Source: Planctomycetales bacterium
Lineage (GTDB): Bacteria; Planctomycetota; Planctomycetia; Pirellulales; Pirellulaceae
Reading direction: 5' to 3'
Assembly (NCBI GenBank): GCA_020427005.1
Contig: JAGQOY010000032.1
Coordinates: 1 to 45,385 of the forward strand
DNA length: 45,385 bases
In this document: positions 9,376 to 19,035 of the stretch, one piece after another
Numbering within the stretch: the first letter of the stretch is position 1
Layout: the number at the start of each line of letters is the position of its first letter
Position numbers and translations under genes: made by a program
Notes under the pieces: model-generated
Told to the model about the DNA's origin: nothing
What the model saw: only the letters and a program-made list of their open reading frames with translations
Databases searched by the model: none

Positions 9376-11097
9376 CTAGGGCTCTAGATCGTAAAGTGAC
9401 AAATGGCGGTAGTAGACTTCCAAGCAATAGATATTTAGGCAGGTGGTATACAATCGACCGCCGGCAGCACCAAAGGCATCTTGGTCGGGACCCCAGCTGC
9501 CGATTTCTCTGCCTTGGCGCACCTGAATAGCAGGTAGGAAACTTTTCATTGCTTGGTTCCACTCGTTCCAGGCTTGACCACCAACATGATGCAGGACCTG
9601 CGTTGCATAGTAGTAATAGTAAACATTTTGAATAACATGTTGCCCGCTGGGAACATTGGGAAGGAAATCATCCTGTACGGCCGCTAATAGAGCAGGATGT
9701 GTTCGTGGCCATCCCAAGTAAATACGACATAGAATTCCAACTGATGTCATGCTCAGATCAGGACCTTCAACATCGGTATACGAATAACGCGAGTAATCCT
9801 CGTGTGAGACGATATTTAGGTACGACCCTACGCTTTTGATCACGTCTTCCTTAACATCCAGCCCAGCCATCTTTCCGGTCATCAGGGCCATCAAGAACCA
9901 TCCGGTAACAGACAGGTCCGAGCCTGCTTTATCACGAGGCCTATACCGCCATCCTTTGTCGGGACATTGAGACCAAACCGCGTATTTCATGGCGCGTTCC
10001 GCTGCGATCCGGTATTTCGAGTCACCCGTCATGCCATACGCTTCAGTAACTGCGATAGTAGCAATGGCCTGTGCGTACATGTACTGGCGTTCCGGTTCAC
10101 CCTTTGCAAAAAAACCCTCGTCGTCCTGACGGCGTACTAGGTACTCAAGGCCAGACTTCACCGCTGTGGCGTATTTCCCTTCCTTGTGCGAGTAGCCAGC
10201 TCCTAAAAAGGCATTCAAGGCCAAGGCCGTCGCAGCAGTTTTATTCTCGAAAGTGCCGCCATTAAAGTAAGGTCCCACCAAGCTCCAACTCCCGTCGCTC
10301 AGCTGCTGCTTGGCGAGCCAGGCCAATCCCAATTCCACTGCCTCCTCTGTTTCTGCAGAGCCGCCAAACTTCTGCAACAAGGCTGCTTTGAGATCACCGC
10401 TACGGCCAACTAGACCATTTGCCAAACCATGGGGTAGAGACTCCAAGACCAAGGTTGATGAAACTGGCACGTCGCTAGCACCTAATTCGACTGGTGTTTC
10501 AAGAGCAATCATGTCCGTCAATGTCAACTGTTCCACAGGTGCAAGCTCTTCTCGAGTGTCTAGATCGGATTCAATTTCTCCCAGCTCCGCACTATCGCTA
10601 AGTTCAAAGCTAGCCTCGGTAAGGGTATTCCCACTTACGAGAAAGAAAGTCAACGCCCCGCTGGTCAGATTCCCAATGGGAATCAGCGCCAGAATAATCA
10701 GCAGCACAATGTGTACAATCAGACTCACTAACCAGCTTGGAGCTTTGCGTCTAGCTTCCGTTACCTGAGCCGCCCGTTCTTCAATTCGCCTTTGCTCACG
10801 CTCTCGCAAATAAAGCTTGAATCGCCGAATGAGCCCGGGGCGGGACCGTCTGTAATTGGGCAAGTGTTCTCCACCTGACGACTGCCCTGCGAAGGTGTTA
10901 AGTCTAGAAGTGGGATTTGCAAAACTAGGCGGAGGCGGAGGAGCCCGCAATACTTTTGAGTTGGAATCGGTGGTTGTGGAGACAGGCGGTGCAACGGGGG
11001 GAGGTCGCTTGGGCGCTGCAAGCTGTTGATCCGATGTTTTCCGACTCACGGAGCCTGCAGAGCCAACTGTTCTTCGACCCGGTTCATTTGTAGACAA
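9376..11097 (-). CDS. Membrane-anchored prenyltransferase/squalene-cyclase-repeat protein
   Basis: 573 residues. The start is TTG at 11097, supported by GGGAG six bases upstream and by the lack of any early ATG. Order: a proline-rich cytoplasmic segment (about 29-59), a basic helical stretch (88-118), one membrane helix (121-141), a polar linker, then an alpha/alpha-toroid repeat domain from about 230 to 560. The repeats show QW-like motifs: WLAKQQLSDGSW, YLVRRQDDEGFF and a run ending in DKGWRYRP. Such domains occur in squalene-hopene cyclases, prenyltransferases and many planctomycete surface proteins. The catalytic DxDD of true cyclases is not seen, so an enzymatic role is unlikely. It is transcribed alone, convergent with the ABC operon. 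Confidence 0.82.
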   Translation of the reverse strand: MSTNEPGRRTVGSAGSVSRKTSDQQLAAPKRPPPVAPPVSTTTDSNSKVLRAPPPPPSFANPTSRLNTFAGQSSGGEHLPNYRRSRPGLIRRFKLYLREREQRRIEERAAQVTEARRKAPSWLVSLIVHIVLLIILALIPIGNLTSGALTFFLVSGNTLTEASFELSDSAELGEIESDLDTREELAPVEQLTLTDMIALETPVELGASDVPVSSTLVLESLPHGLANGLVGRSGDLKAALLQKFGGSAETEEAVELGLAWLAKQQLSDGSWSLVGPYFNGGTFENKTAATALALNAFLGAGYSHKEGKYATAVKSGLEYLVRRQDDEGFFAKGEPERQYMYAQAIATIAVTEAYGMTGDSKYRIAAERAMKYAVWSQCPDKGWRYRPRDKAGSDLSVTGWFLMALMTGKMAGLDVKEDVIKSVGSYLNIVSHEDYSRYSYTDVEGPDLSMTSVGILCRIYLGWPRTHPALLAAVQDDFLPNVPSGQHVIQNVYYYYYATQVLHHVGGQAWNEWNQAMKSFLPAIQVRQGREIGSWGPDQDAFGAAGGRLYTTCLNIYCLEVYYRHLSLYDLEP

Positions 11098-11831
11098 GCG
11101 CCACTCCCAAAATATCGGGTACGACGAAGCGAAGTAATTCAGATAAGTATCAATCAGTTTTCAGTCGAATCGCTTCCTCACCTTATTCTATCAAAGTCGG
11201 CATGATTGGGAAATGTTGACGGCCGTAAGCCGCTGGCGAGCTTACATTCATCTATTTGTCACCGTCCAATATTTTTGTCTAGTCGGTATTAAGCACGTTG
11301 TGCAGCAAATCTCAGGTTCTGTTTTGGACATAGTCTTGCGCACAATTGTCCGGGCCGTTGGCCTTAGCGGCTGACTTCTGGTTTGCACCTGACACTGCGG
11401 GCTAGGCTAATTGGTGCGTCTGTCTAACTTCAAGACAGACAACCTGGCAATTGAAAAAACCTGTGTAAACCTGGACTTATTAGCAGAGGGGTTACTCCTG
11501 TCATGGGCGCCACGAAATAATTTCTGTTTTTCGAAAACACCTGGTCGGTTCGATCGGGGATATCGCATTTTCACTCAGGTAAAATGATGATCAAATATTT
11601 TTAAACTTTGCGCTGACCTGTGCCACAGCAAAGTTCAGTCGTATTGAAATTCACGTGTTCTAACCGAGCTTTTCGGTTAAAATCTAAGTTTGGATGCGTT
11701 TCCCAAACTTGCATTACACACCAGGGAAATGACTCGCCCCACTAACGGTTGGCAGCCTATTATCGTGGTGTTTCGATCTGGGCCAATTCGCCCGGAATAT
11801 TCCGTGCATCAACTTTCCTATAGGAAGCCCA
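11098..11831. other. 734-bp divergent intergenic region
   Basis: It separates two divergently transcribed genes and so should hold promoters for both, but I could not place a convincing -35/-10 pair. It contains three small inverted repeats: GTAAGC/GCTTAC at 11225-11245 around CGCTGGCG, the hairpin at 11418-11440 and TAACCGA/TCGGTTA at 11661-11679. SD-like AGGA at 11822-11825 serves the next gene. An open frame from 11690 to 11998 is not considered coding. Confidence 0.5.
11418..11440. repeat. Perfect 8-bp hairpin
   Basis: GTCTGTCT (11418-11425) and AGACAGAC (11433-11440) are exact inverted copies around a 7-base loop. No T-run follows on either strand, so it is not a typical intrinsic terminator; a protein-binding site or RNA hairpin in the upstream region of the cytochrome gene is possible. 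Confidence 0.4.
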
Positions 11832-14222
11832 ATGTTGGACTTGTCCAAATACTTCCCAGACCTTTCGCTTTACCGGCGAGCAGGATCACAAATCATTGTC
11901 GTATTTGCGGTACTGGCACTCATGTCAATTACGAGCTTGGCGGAAGAGAGTGTGCGCGGCGTACGATTTGCTCAGGACATTCGTCCGATTCTGTCTGACA
12001 AATGTTATGCTTGCCACGGATTCGACGAAGAGTCGAGAGAGGCCGATTTGCGGCTGGATATCGCCGCAATGGGTACCGACGCCGAATCTTCTGGGGCCAT
12101 CATTCCGGGCAATGCAAATGAAAGCGAGTTGATTGCCCGAATCGAATCCAAAGATGCAGATCTGCTAATGCCTCCTCCGTCTACAGGCAAATCATTGTCC
12201 TCCCATGAGATTGAGCTGTTGCGAAAATGGATCGATAGTGGAGCTGAATACGAACAACATTGGGCGTTTGTACCACCCCTGAAAGAACCGCCACCGGTAA
12301 TAGTCGGTGTACAGCATCCCATCGATAGTTTCGTACGGCACAAATTGGCGGAAGTTAAATTGGAATGCTCTCCGCCGGCGTCCCCGCACACTCTCTTGCG
12401 CAGACTGAGCCTCGACTTAACTGGCATACCACCTTCACCGGATGACGTTGAGCAGTTTTTGCGAGATTACCAACTAGACGCCAAAGCCACGATGGATCGA
12501 GCCATCACCCGATTGCTAGAAAGCCCACACTATGGAGAACGCTGGGGACGATGGTGGCTCGATCAAGCTCGTTACGCAGATAGCAATGGCTATTCGATCG
12601 ATGCCCCAAGAGAAATGTGGCCCTATCGAGATTGGGTCATTAAAGCACTAAATCGAGATTTGCCGTTTGACCAATTCACCATTGAGCAACTGGCGGGCGA
12701 TCTGCTTCCCAACGCAACTCAGGATCAGAAGGTAGCGACCGGCTTTCATCGTAACACTCAAATCAACGAAGAAGGAGGAATTGACGTTGAACAATTTAGG
12801 GTAGATAGCGTTTTTGATCGCGTGGCCACCACGAGTACAGTCTGGTTGGGATTGACGGTTAACTGCGCCCAGTGCCACGATCATAAATTTGATCCCATTG
12901 ATCAACAAGATTACTACCAGTTGTTTGCATTTTTTAATGATCAAGATGAACCCAAGCTATCCGTTGTTCCTGCCGACATGGACGCGCAAGCCCTTAAGAA
13001 CGAACTGCAATATCTGCGGCAGCAGCTTCAAGAGCAATGGGACGCCCGGAAAGCTGCCTTAGCCCAATGGGAAAGTGGATTGACCGATGAAATAAAAGAA
13101 AAATTGCCAGGAGAAGTAAAGAAGATATTGCGATCTGCCCCCGATAAACGACGGCTCACAGAAAATGTGAAATTGTGTCTGCAGATCGAATCGACCGAGG
13201 GGGATACTTCAGACCTTTCGAAGGCCTTGGAACGTTTTCAATCACTAGAACAGCAACTATCTAGTTTGCCCACAACACTGGTGCTAACTGAGCGCTCCCA
13301 ACCTCGCGAATCACACATCCTAATCAAGGGTGACTTTACGCGACCGGCAGACCCAGTCAATCCTGGAACATTAAAGGCTCTGCATGCGTTCAAGTGTGAA
13401 GCAGAGAGACCGAATCGTCTGGACCTGGCAAACTGGCTTATGGCACGAGAAAACCCAGTTACAGCCCGTGTTATTGTCAATCGCATCTGGCAACAGTACT
13501 TTGGACGTGGCCTGGTAGAGACTGAGAGCGATTTTGGATTGCAAGGATCCTTGCCATCGCACCCCGACTTGCTGGATTGGCTAGCCATCGAATTTCGCGA
13601 ACAGGGTTGGAGCCTAAAACAACTGCATCGGCTAATTGTCTCTTCGGAAACTTATCAACAAAGTTCGCAGGACCGTCCTGATCTCTCCAAACAGGATCCC
13701 AACAATTACCTTTTGGCACGCCAGAACCGCTTGCGGTTGGATGGGGAAATTGTACGTGACGTGGGACTTGCTGCTTCAGGATTGCTAAGTGAGAAATTGG
13801 GTGGCCCCTCGGTTTTTCCACCAATTCCGGACGGCGTGATGGGACAGGGACAAGTCAAACGGACTTGGAAAGTGAGCGAAGGTGAGGATCGGTACCGACG
13901 AGCCCTCTATACGTTTGTCTACCGTGGCACACCACCACCAGCCCTGAATGTATTTGATGCTCCAGATGGTTTCTCTACGTGTACTCGTCGAATCCGAAGC
14001 AACACACCACTGCAATCCCTGACGCTTCTGAATGACCCTGCGTACTTCGAGTTTGCCCAGGCATTGGAAAAGATCATTAGGTCCGATGGTCTAGAAACGG
14101 CATTTGTGCGCTGTACGTCACGCCCACCCACGGTGGATGAAATTGAACTTTTGCAGCCTTTGGATTCTCTGACCCAGGCTCGTATTTTGCTAAACCTGGA
14201 TGAAACCGTAACGCGTGAATAG
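11832..14222 (+). CDS. Planctomycete cytochrome c / DUF1549 / DUF1553 (PSCyt1-PSCyt2-PSD1) protein
   Basis: 796 residues with an N-terminal hydrophobic segment (about 19-36) acting as signal or anchor. A PSCyt1 domain has heme motif CYACH (58-62) and a distal methionine candidate in LLMPPP. DUF1549 (PSCyt2) spans about 165-375, with YGERWGRWWLDQARYADSNG and a second CxxCH as CAQCH (345-349). DUF1553 (PSD1) runs from about 520 to the end, recognised by VNRIWQQYFGRGLV, SHPDLLDWLA and the PPALNVFDAPD region. These proteins are expanded in Planctomycetota and Verrucomicrobiota and are usually paired with DUF1501 genes, as here 68 bp downstream. The biochemical role is not established; periplasmic electron transfer or a link to polysaccharide breakdown has been suggested. 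At under 800 residues it is a short member. AGGA upstream supports ATG 11832. Confidence 0.92.
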   Translation: MLDLSKYFPDLSLYRRAGSQIIVVFAVLALMSITSLAEESVRGVRFAQDIRPILSDKCYACHGFDEESREADLRLDIAAMGTDAESSGAIIPGNANESELIARIESKDADLLMPPPSTGKSLSSHEIELLRKWIDSGAEYEQHWAFVPPLKEPPPVIVGVQHPIDSFVRHKLAEVKLECSPPASPHTLLRRLSLDLTGIPPSPDDVEQFLRDYQLDAKATMDRAITRLLESPHYGERWGRWWLDQARYADSNGYSIDAPREMWPYRDWVIKALNRDLPFDQFTIEQLAGDLLPNATQDQKVATGFHRNTQINEEGGIDVEQFRVDSVFDRVATTSTVWLGLTVNCAQCHDHKFDPIDQQDYYQLFAFFNDQDEPKLSVVPADMDAQALKNELQYLRQQLQEQWDARKAALAQWESGLTDEIKEKLPGEVKKILRSAPDKRRLTENVKLCLQIESTEGDTSDLSKALERFQSLEQQLSSLPTTLVLTERSQPRESHILIKGDFTRPADPVNPGTLKALHAFKCEAERPNRLDLANWLMARENPVTARVIVNRIWQQYFGRGLVETESDFGLQGSLPSHPDLLDWLAIEFREQGWSLKQLHRLIVSSETYQQSSQDRPDLSKQDPNNYLLARQNRLRLDGEIVRDVGLAASGLLSEKLGGPSVFPPIPDGVMGQGQVKRTWKVSEGEDRYRRALYTFVYRGTPPPALNVFDAPDGFSTCTRRIRSNTPLQSLTLLNDPAYFEFAQALEKIIRSDGLETAFVRCTSRPPTVDEIELLQPLDSLTQARILLNLDETVTRE

Positions 14223-14290
14223 TCAGCTCGCGATTATGACAGAGTCGGCTAGCCACTATTGAAGCATTGAAATAAGACGAGAAACATCGA

Positions 14291-15778
14291 ATGAAATCGA
14301 AGACATCTTCTTGCCCGGAAGCCTTCACCAGAACTTCACTTGATCTGCGTGCGCAAACACGTCGACACTTCTTTAGTCGTTGTGGAGTCGGCGTTGGATC
14401 TGTGGCTTTGGCTTCGTTGATGTCCAGAGGGACGCCGGCTCACGGCGCTGATCTAAAGTTGGGCAATCCTTTGGCTCCCAAGCCAACGCACTTTGCTCCC
14501 AAGGCCAAGAATATTATTTACATGTTCATGGCAGGGGGACCATCGCAGTTGGAGATGTATGAGTACAAGCCCAAGCTTTCCGAGCTCAACGGCAAACCGA
14601 TACCTCAAAGCTTCGTTGAGGGTAAACGATTTGCTTTTATGGATAGCAGCCATCGAAACGATTTATTGGGGACGACTCGGACTTTTGCGCAGTACGGGGA
14701 AAATGGTACATGGGTGAGCGATGTCCTGCCCCATACTGCAAAGATCATTGATGAACTGACACTCATAAGAACCTGCCAAACCGATTTGTTCAATCATGCC
14801 CCTGCCAAACTTTTTATGAACACGGGCAGTGGATTATTTGGTCGTCCTAGCATGGGTTCCTGGGTTACCTATGGCCTGGGAAGCGAATGCGATAACCTCC
14901 CAGGTTTTGTAGTCCTGCAAAGCGGCCCCCGCGGGCCACGTGGCGGAGCCGTGTTATGGGGAAGTGGAATATTGCCAACAACCTATCAAGGTGTGTCCCT
15001 ACGCAATCAAGGCGATCCAATACTCAATCTATCTCGACCACAAGACATCAGTGAGCATCAGCAAAAACAAGTTATCGATATTGTCCGCGAGTTGAATATG
15101 AAACGGCTGGTCGAAACCGGCGACCAGGAAATTGCAACTCGTATTAACGCCTATGAAATGGCATACCAAATGCAATCTAGTGCACCTGAGCTGATGCACA
15201 CTTCAGATGAGGATCAAACCACTCTCGAATTGTATGGCATCAAAGACCCAGGTGAATCATCGTTTGCACGCAACTGCCTCTTGGCTCGGCGGTTGGTGGA
15301 GCGAGGTGTTCGTTTTGTCCAGCTGTACCACACCAACTGGGACCACCATGGAGGACCTACAGAGAATCTTCAGAAGCATTTCCCTGAAATCTGCCACGAG
15401 ATAGATCAACCCTCTGCCGCTTTGGTGATGGATTTGAAACGCCGTGGTATGCTCGAGGATACGATTGTCATTTGGGGAGGCGAATTCGGCCGAACACCTA
15501 TGGGAGAGGTTCGCGAAAATACCGGGCGCAATCACCACATCGACGCATTCACCATGTGGTTCGCCGGAGGTGGATTTAAACCGGGTGTTGTGTACGGCGA
15601 AACTGACGAATTTGGATTTGGCCCGATCTCAAACCCAGTTCATGTACGCGATATCCATGCAACTCTATTGCATCAATTGGGGTTGGACCACCACAAACTT
15701 TCCGTTCGCTTTCAAGGACTCGACTTCCGCTTAACCGGAGTTTTGCCCGCCACGGTATTGACGGAAGTTCTTGGCTAA
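14291..15778 (+). CDS. DUF1501 protein with Tat signal
   Basis: 495 residues. The N-terminus has a twin-arginine motif (TRRHFF at about 23-28) followed by a hydrophobic stretch and a cleavage-like AHG-AD, so the protein is exported folded. The body shows DUF1501 landmarks: MFMAGGPSQLEMYEYKPKL, the LYHTNWDHHG segment, IVIWGGEFGRTP and HHIDAFTMWFAGGG. DUF1501 belongs to the alkaline phosphatase/sulfatase-like superfamily; the Asp/His-rich motifs fit a metal-dependent hydrolase, but the substrate is unknown. It lies 68 bp after the cytochrome/PSD1 gene, the usual co-occurring partner, and is presumably in the same transcript. Confidence 0.92.
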   Translation: MKSKTSSCPEAFTRTSLDLRAQTRRHFFSRCGVGVGSVALASLMSRGTPAHGADLKLGNPLAPKPTHFAPKAKNIIYMFMAGGPSQLEMYEYKPKLSELNGKPIPQSFVEGKRFAFMDSSHRNDLLGTTRTFAQYGENGTWVSDVLPHTAKIIDELTLIRTCQTDLFNHAPAKLFMNTGSGLFGRPSMGSWVTYGLGSECDNLPGFVVLQSGPRGPRGGAVLWGSGILPTTYQGVSLRNQGDPILNLSRPQDISEHQQKQVIDIVRELNMKRLVETGDQEIATRINAYEMAYQMQSSAPELMHTSDEDQTTLELYGIKDPGESSFARNCLLARRLVERGVRFVQLYHTNWDHHGGPTENLQKHFPEICHEIDQPSAALVMDLKRRGMLEDTIVIWGGEFGRTPMGEVRENTGRNHHIDAFTMWFAGGGFKPGVVYGETDEFGFGPISNPVHVRDIHATLLHQLGLDHHKLSVRFQGLDFRLTGVLPATVLTEVLG

Positions 15779-15843
15779 TTGAAAGTTGGCCATTGTGAAC
15801 TCGGATTCTTCATTGGATGCGAGCCGTGACGCAGAAGGGACGA

Positions 15844-15995
15844 GGCTTGATTAGTACGCGACCCGCCACGGCCATAAGGGACGCCTGCGGCTATGGCTAC
15901 GGGGCGAACAAGCAAGTCGCGGCTAAAGACAAACTTGAGGACCGCCTGCGGCTTGATTAGTACGCGACCTGCCACGGCCATAAGGGACGCCTGCG
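15844..15995. repeat. 46-bp direct repeat, two copies
   Basis: Copy one at 15844-15889 and copy two at 15950-15995 differ at one base (GACCCG against GACCTG), with a period of 106 bp. Both begin GGCTTGATTAGTACGCGAC. The tract after copy one continues CCTGCGG-rich, and CCTGCGG recurs near 15944 and 15997. The preceding GAGCCGTGAC at about 15821 also occurs at 43935. It lies between the DUF1501 gene and the convergent tilS gene in non-coding DNA. Confidence 0.8.
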
Positions 15996-16040
15996 CCTGC
16001 GGGGCAAACTGGAGAAATGCCAGATGCATAACGGTTTGTG

Positions 16041-17072
16041 TTATTGTCGGCGGCTCAAATACACATGGCTGCCGCTGTGTCCAAGATCTATTCCTCCGGG
16101 TAAACTCCGCAACTTCTTTAGCGGAAGAGCACGAGCGTTGTCTGACGACCGGCCCTCATAGGTATCGCGTATCGCCTGCCAGTGTTCTCGATTCATTTCT
16201 CCCAGAGGCCAGTTCAACTTGTGCCACCAAGACGTTAGGGCATGCTGCACGACTAACCAAGGTAAGCGCAGGAGTGAGTGTTTTTCAAACACGACCTCAT
16301 GCGCGGTATCAACCTGCAATTCCTGTGAGACTACATGGCAGTGTTGATGAAAATCAACGGAAAGTGAATCCAGCCATTGCACAAACTCGGAACACAAATC
16401 TGCAAACTGCCCAATGCGTTCTTCGACATCGGGACCATATTGAAGAGAGACCTTTGGTAGAATCTCCTGCCTCAGGAAGTTTCGTTTGTAATCTAAATCA
16501 AAATTGCTCGCATCAGTGCGAAAAGATTGCTTAATCGATTCCAAGTACTCCAACACTTCGGAACGTCGACAGTGAAGAAGTGGACGCTTTAGCACTAATT
16601 GTTCGTCTAGAGCTCGTGCGTCTACGAGCGATGCCATGCCTGCTAGCCCTGTGCCTCGAAAAAGATTATGCAGGGACGTTTCGGCACGGTCGGATGCCGT
16701 ATGAGCAGTGGTCACGTAGCGGGCACCCAGGGAGTAGGCCGTCTTCACCATAAAGTCGTATCGCAGTTTTCGTGCGGTCGCCTCGTCTCGCTTTTCAGGA
16801 GGGCTGCTGGGTCTCCCAACAATACACTCTATGCCTAATTGACACGACAAGTCTTGGACAAATCGTGCATCTAAATCGCTTTCCGCGCCTCGCCACTGGT
16901 GATTAAAGTGCACGACGCACAGCAACTCTTTCGAAGGGCTCAAAGCATGCATGGCCCGCAACAAGGCCACACTGTCAGCTCCCCCACTAACCGCTAGAAT
17001 TTGCCGTGTATCACGCCATCGCTCAACAGGCCATGACTTGACAAGCTTGAGCTCAAGAGTCTTCCAAGTCAC
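16041..17072 (-). CDS. tilS: tRNA(Ile)-lysidine synthase
   Basis: 343 residues, start GTG at 17072. The PP-loop ATP-pyrophosphatase motif SGGADS is at 29-34, FNHQWRGAESD is the conserved segment after the second strand, and HTASDRAET with NLFRGTGLAGM completes the family signature. The enzyme converts C34 of tRNA(Ile2) to lysidine so that AUA is read as isoleucine, and is essential in most bacteria. It is shorter than E. coli TilS (432) and lacks most of the C-terminal domain, as in other short TilS proteins. It lies 134 bp downstream of the epimerase on the same strand. Confidence 0.92.
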   Translation of the reverse strand: MTWKTLELKLVKSWPVERWRDTRQILAVSGGADSVALLRAMHALSPSKELLCVVHFNHQWRGAESDLDARFVQDLSCQLGIECIVGRPSSPPEKRDEATARKLRYDFMVKTAYSLGARYVTTAHTASDRAETSLHNLFRGTGLAGMASLVDARALDEQLVLKRPLLHCRRSEVLEYLESIKQSFRTDASNFDLDYKRNFLRQEILPKVSLQYGPDVEERIGQFADLCSEFVQWLDSLSVDFHQHCHVVSQELQVDTAHEVVFEKHSLLRLPWLVVQHALTSWWHKLNWPLGEMNREHWQAIRDTYEGRSSDNARALPLKKLRSLPGGIDLGHSGSHVYLSRRQ

Positions 17073-17206
17073 AACTTTTTTCTTTGTAAGAAAGCGGCTT
17101 TGAAAAACATTCCGACTGTTTTGGTCATGCCGGTTTTCAATAGAGCATTTTGAGCAATGGAAATCAGATTCGCTCGTTGAACGGTCCTGACCAACATCCG
17201 TTCAGA

Positions 17207-18166
17207 CTACACCTTTCTTGCCATCTTGGATAGCGTTAAGGAGCGGTAGTAGTCGATGGTACGCTGAAGTCCTTCCTCGAGACCAATTTGGGGTTCAAAA
17301 CCTAGTATTTGACGTGCCATGGTGATATCTGCCATGCTCTCACGTACGTCCCCAGCTCGCGCAGGAGCAAATGTAGGCTGGATACTTTGTCCTAAAAGTT
17401 TGGCGAGAATTTCCAACAACTTGAGCAAACTGGTTTGTCTCCCCTCAGCCATATTCATGACCTGGCCAGCGGCTTGCGGCGCCTCCGACGCTAATAGATT
17501 TGCCTGTACCACATTGCCTACAAATATGAAATCCCGCGATTGATGACCATCCCCGTAAATGGTTGGTGGAGTACCAGACAGGATAGCTGTCACAAACAGT
17601 GGTATGACCGCCGAATACGGGCTAGCAGGGTCTTGGCGAGGCCCAAATACGTTGAAATAGCGTAGACCAACGGTCTCCAACCCAAAACTGTGAAAGAATG
17701 CCTGGCAATATAGTTCTCCGGCCAATTTGGCCGCGGCGTAAGGACTTAAGACTTGAGGGAGATCCGACTCGCGTTTGGCTACGAAAGGCCGGTCGCCGTA
17801 GGCACTGCTACTGGCTGCATAAACTACGCGTCGCACTCCGGCCTTTACTGATTGCTGTAGGACATTGAGAGTTCCGGTCACACATGCATGGTTGGTAGCC
17901 AGTGGTTGTTCCAAACTCATTGGGACAGATGCAAGAGCAGCTTGGTGAAACACCAATTCAATGTCCTTGAGTGCTGACTTGGTCACGGATTCGTCGGCCA
18001 CATCGCCTTCAACAAACTCAATGTCGCTGGCGATGTGATTGAGATTGCTGCGATAACCCATACTCAGGTTATCTAGCACTCGGACTGAATCTCCACGCTC
18101 CACTAAGGCGGTCGCAATATGCGAACCGATGAAACCGGCGCCGCCCGTAACCAAAACTTTTGCCAT
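17207..18166 (-). CDS. NAD-dependent sugar-nucleotide epimerase/dehydratase (GalE/WbpP-like)
   Basis: 319 residues of the extended SDR family. The Rossmann motif GGAGFIG is at about 8-14, acidic Asp32 in RVLDNLS binds the NAD ribose, the active-site serine region reads AASSSAYGD, and the catalytic YxxxK is SPYAAAK. RYFNVFGPRQDP and YGDGHQSRDFI are typical of UDP-sugar 4-epimerases acting on UDP-GlcNAc or UDP-glucuronate. GGGGA five bases before ATG 18166 supports the start. Its place downstream of a Wzz-like protein, an ExeA-like ATPase and a kinase-like protein suggests precursor supply for an exopolysaccharide or O-antigen. The exact sugar cannot be told from sequence. Confidence 0.9.
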   Translation of the reverse strand: MAKVLVTGGAGFIGSHIATALVERGDSVRVLDNLSMGYRSNLNHIASDIEFVEGDVADESVTKSALKDIELVFHQAALASVPMSLEQPLATNHACVTGTLNVLQQSVKAGVRRVVYAASSSAYGDRPFVAKRESDLPQVLSPYAAAKLAGELYCQAFFHSFGLETVGLRYFNVFGPRQDPASPYSAVIPLFVTAILSGTPPTIYGDGHQSRDFIFVGNVVQANLLASEAPQAAGQVMNMAEGRQTSLLKLLEILAKLLGQSIQPTFAPARAGDVRESMADITMARQILGFEPQIGLEEGLQRTIDYYRSLTLSKMARKV

Positions 18167-18377
18167 TCAAATCCCCAATACCTTGATCGACTTACAGATT
18201 GTCAAACGGAAGGGAACAGACCAACTTGCCAAGTGACTGCGCCGTTCATCAAATTTCGAAAGGTCTGGCTTTCTCTATGCGAGCCTTGATTTTAACTCTC
18301 TGAAGAATCCTAGACAGACACCAATTGCTGACAAACGGTTGCAATTGAGTAATGGCTTAGCTGCAAAAACCGTAAAA

Positions 18378-18989
18378 CTAGGCCGCAAAATCGCGAGCAG
18401 CACTAGATTTGGAAGCCAGAATTGAGCCGACGATGCTGGAACCACATTGCTGATGCCAGGCAATTTGTTGCAGGAGCCACTCGACGCTACCGGTGGGCCT
18501 TGGACCAAGTATCAAAAAATTGAAGTCGCAGAGCCGCCCAATAGTTCGACTGGGAACCTCTCGAATTGGGCCAAGGTCAAGCAGGATAAGGTTATATGTC
18601 CTCTTCCAAGCAGGCAACCAATGGGGGACGTGCTCCAATGACCAAGAAGCTCGGCTTCCAATGGGCATTGGGATTTCCACCTCCGCGAAATTCCCCAACG
18701 GCGAGCGCCACTCCTTGGGCCTACCCGAGGGTTGATCAGGGAGTTGCCCAAGCTCATTGTTTTTCTGAACATCCAAACGTATCAGTAGCATGCTGCAATC
18801 CGCAGCCACATTCGTAATCTCTATGTCGAGTAACCTAGCCAACTGATCGACAACTTGCCTGTGGTTGCCACTCATGTCACTGTTTATGAGGCCAACCGCA
18901 ACGCAATATGCAGGATCCAACCCATTCACTATCGATTGCGGAAATTGCAGCTTTTCTGAAATACAGGTTTCAAGGCTCATAGTTTTCAT
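18378..18989 (-). CDS. Degenerate BY-kinase/P-loop-like protein of a polysaccharide cluster
   Basis: 203 residues, start ATG 18989 (a second ATG three codons later is possible). The C-terminal half looks like the end of a bacterial tyrosine autokinase (CpsD/Wzc type): YNLILLDLGPI matches the Walker A' strand, and the following FNFLILGPRPTGSVEWLLQQ and SIVGSILAS match the usual strand-helix-strand with the terminal 'G.vlN' replaced. No Walker A (GxxxxGKS/T) is present in the N-terminal half and there is no tyrosine-rich tail, so phosphotransfer is unlikely; a regulatory pseudo-kinase is my inference. It lies 46 bp after the ExeA-like ATPase. Similarity is weak and the identity uncertain. Confidence 0.55.
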   Translation of the reverse strand: MKTMSLETCISEKLQFPQSIVNGLDPAYCVAVGLINSDMSGNHRQVVDQLARLLDIEITNVAADCSMLLIRLDVQKNNELGQLPDQPSGRPKEWRSPLGNFAEVEIPMPIGSRASWSLEHVPHWLPAWKRTYNLILLDLGPIREVPSRTIGRLCDFNFLILGPRPTGSVEWLLQQIAWHQQCGSSIVGSILASKSSAARDFAA

Positions 18990-19035
18990 TCGGCAGCAGT
19001 CTGAACTTTGCTAAATTCACGAACTCTAGATCTAA

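Noticed and set aside
9122..9379. Small open frames in the gap between the ABC operon and the minus-strand repeat protein
   Set aside because: They run through repeat fragments on both strands and show no conserved motif.
11690..11998. 102-codon open frame overlapping the start of the cytochrome/PSD1 gene
   Set aside because: It overlaps a clearly coding start in another phase and has no family resemblance.
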